This document shows, piece after piece, positions 7,102 to 7,983 of a stretch of DNA of 7,983 nucleotides. Within the stretch, counting starts at the first letter, position 1. Every line of letters begins with the position of its first letter. A program made the translations under genes and the position numbers. Under the pieces are notes generated by a model, which did no database searches, was not told the DNA's origin, and was given only the letters and a program-made list of their open reading frames with translations. This stretch comes from Acidobacteriota bacterium (GTDB taxonomy: Bacteria; Acidobacteriota; Terriglobia; Terriglobales; Acidobacteriaceae). The DNA is taken from the NCBI GenBank assembly GCA_021778815.1, contig JAJYBW010000153.1:1-7983 (forward strand), in the 5' to 3' direction.

Positions 7102-7983
7102 AGACTCCCCGTTGATCGTATTCCGATGGTGCGCGAGCCCAGGGATTTCGGCCTTGTCGCGGGCACGCCCGATATGGCTTCAAAGGCCAAGTTGCTCTTC
7201 CCGTCTCGTACGCGCCGCACAAGATAATCCTTGCCGGTTTGCGGAGAAAATTCGAAGACGGCATCGGAGTTGGCCTTCAGTACGATGGATTTGGTACGGG
7301 CATCGACAACCTCAACAGTCTGCCCGGGCCAGGGGTTGCGAACCCGTATCTTTTGATCAGATCCCGCTTCGATTCCGACCGTAACAAGCTTGCCCTGACG
7401 AATCTGTACATCGACCTTGTCCCGATGTTGAACGTAGATCGTGCCATCGACGTCCCAATCGTTGGGCCATGCGGGAGCGATGCGCACTTTGCCGTCGTAA
7501 TCCTGCACCAAGGCATCTTGCAGCGCATCGGCAAGAACGCCATCCTGCTCGACATAGAATTCCGGCCCCATAAAGCTCGCGAGTCCGGACGGATACGATT
7601 GATACTTCTCCGTAAGGGCAAGAACGCTGGCCTTAAATTGGTCTGCCATGCCGAGGCGGGCAGCCTGGATCGGGTCGAAGCTCCAGTCATCGTCGTTCTT
7701 GTTTGGCCGGCTGAGAAAGGTTCGCACCCCGAGCGCATGCTGTGGGCCATCGTCGCTGATCATGCCATATGGCCAGACGGGTTCAAGGCCGAGGTTTTCT
7801 GTATTGTGCTTTTCCGCCCCAGGGTCGTGGCTGTCGGCAATGACCGTGTCACGCGAGTTTGTATCCGCTGCCACAAGAACGTTGGGCGAACCGAGCCTGA
7901 CCAGTGGAAAAGCCGACAGGCTAGATAGCGCTTGCTTCAATCGGCCGATGAGCTTGGCGTCGGTGTTGAGAACCGTAGCCGCG
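7098..7983 (-). CDS. GH95-like glycoside hydrolase, C-terminal part (start beyond right edge)
   Basis: The frame is open to the right edge, so only the C-terminal 294 or so residues are visible. A TTG at 7938-7940 lies inside the open frame and is not the start. The visible part begins with the end of a helical domain (TDAKLIGRLKQAL), then HNTENLGLEPVWPYGMI, a pattern familiar from (alpha/alpha)6-barrel glycosidases. The stretch EQDGVLADALQDALVQDYDG, followed by KVRIAPAWPNDW, resembles the GH95 end-of-barrel motif (DGNFGG...LLQSHDG then LLPALP). The rest is a C-terminal beta-domain (VDVQIRQGKLVTVGIE, RVRNPWPGQ). An aspartate matching the GH95 catalytic base may be the one encoded at 7542-7544. 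It overlaps the SDR gene by four bases and is probably the upstream gene of one operon. Family assignment is by motif resemblance only; an uncharacterised glycosidase group related to GH95 is equally possible. Whether it has a signal peptide cannot be seen. Confidence 0.7.
   Translation of the reverse strand, partial: AATVLNTDAKLIGRLKQALSSLSAFPLVRLGSPNVLVAADTNSRDTVIADSHDPGAEKHNTENLGLEPVWPYGMISDDGPQHALGVRTFLSRPNKNDDDWSFDPIQAARLGMADQFKASVLALTEKYQSYPSGLASFMGPEFYVEQDGVLADALQDALVQDYDGKVRIAPAWPNDWDVDGTIYVQHRDKVDVQIRQGKLVTVGIEAGSDQKIRVRNPWPGQTVEVVDARTKSIVLKANSDAVFEFSPQTGKDYLVRRVRDGKSNLAFEAISGVPATRPKSLGSRTIGIRSTGSL

Noticed and set aside
6514..7227. Plus-strand open frame of 237 residues opposite the SDR gene
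   Set aside because: It lies antisense to a clear SDR with all catalytic motifs, shows no recognisable domain, and is explained by codon bias of the opposite strand.
7239..7928. Plus-strand open frame of 229 residues opposite the partial GH95-like gene
   Set aside because: Shadow of the minus-strand gene, whose translation carries glycosidase-type motifs; no family features are seen in the shadow.
7938..7940. TTG as start codon of the rightmost minus-strand gene
   Set aside because: The frame stays open to the window edge with protein-like sequence upstream (TDAKLIGR), so the true start lies outside.

Overview
The window looks like a carbohydrate-degradation locus from a Gram-negative soil-type bacterium. 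It encodes two complete exported glycoside hydrolases, part of a third glycoside-hydrolase-like protein, a short-chain dehydrogenase and the remnant of a further exported protein. Three consecutive products (GH2, the remnant and the 875-residue protein) begin with twin-arginine (Tat) signal sequences of the RRDLL, RRDFC or RREFF type. Tat-exported hydrolases grouped like this, with moderately high GC, fit Acidobacteriota best (class Terriglobia is my guess). This taxonomy is inferred from style, not from a marker gene.

Layout, left to right. Bases 1-420 have no convincing gene but carry a perfect 34-bp palindrome (94-127). On the minus strand lies a short gene remnant (start 3415) followed by a GH2 beta-galactosidase-type enzyme (2976 to 421). 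They share a direction, are 16 bp apart, and probably form one transcript. The remnant looks frameshifted or internally deleted. Between it and the rightward GH95-like gene is a 261-bp divergent control region. Candidate sigma-70-type promoters for both directions interlock there (3480-3518), with inverted repeats around them that could be operators.

On the plus strand, 3677-6304 encodes an 875-residue Tat-exported protein related to the GH95 (alpha/alpha)6-barrel glycosidases. It meets a minus-strand pair tail to tail across a 41-bp gap that holds a nested hairpin. That pair is the C-terminal half or less of another GH95-like protein (7983 to 7098, start outside the window) and an SDR oxidoreductase (7101 to 6346). 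The two overlap by four bases (ATGA), which suggests translational coupling.

Together the genes suggest exported enzymes that strip sugars, plausibly beta-galactosyl and fucosyl- or galactosyl-type residues, from a plant or microbial heteropolysaccharide, plus a cytoplasmic oxidoreductase acting on a released sugar. The substrate is inference. No transporter, regulator, mobile element, CRISPR array, tRNA or rRNA is visible. The most notable points are the interlocked divergent promoters, the decayed gene at the head of the GH2 operon, and the apparent loss of the expected GH95 catalytic aspartate in the 875-residue protein while the neighbouring partial gene may keep one.
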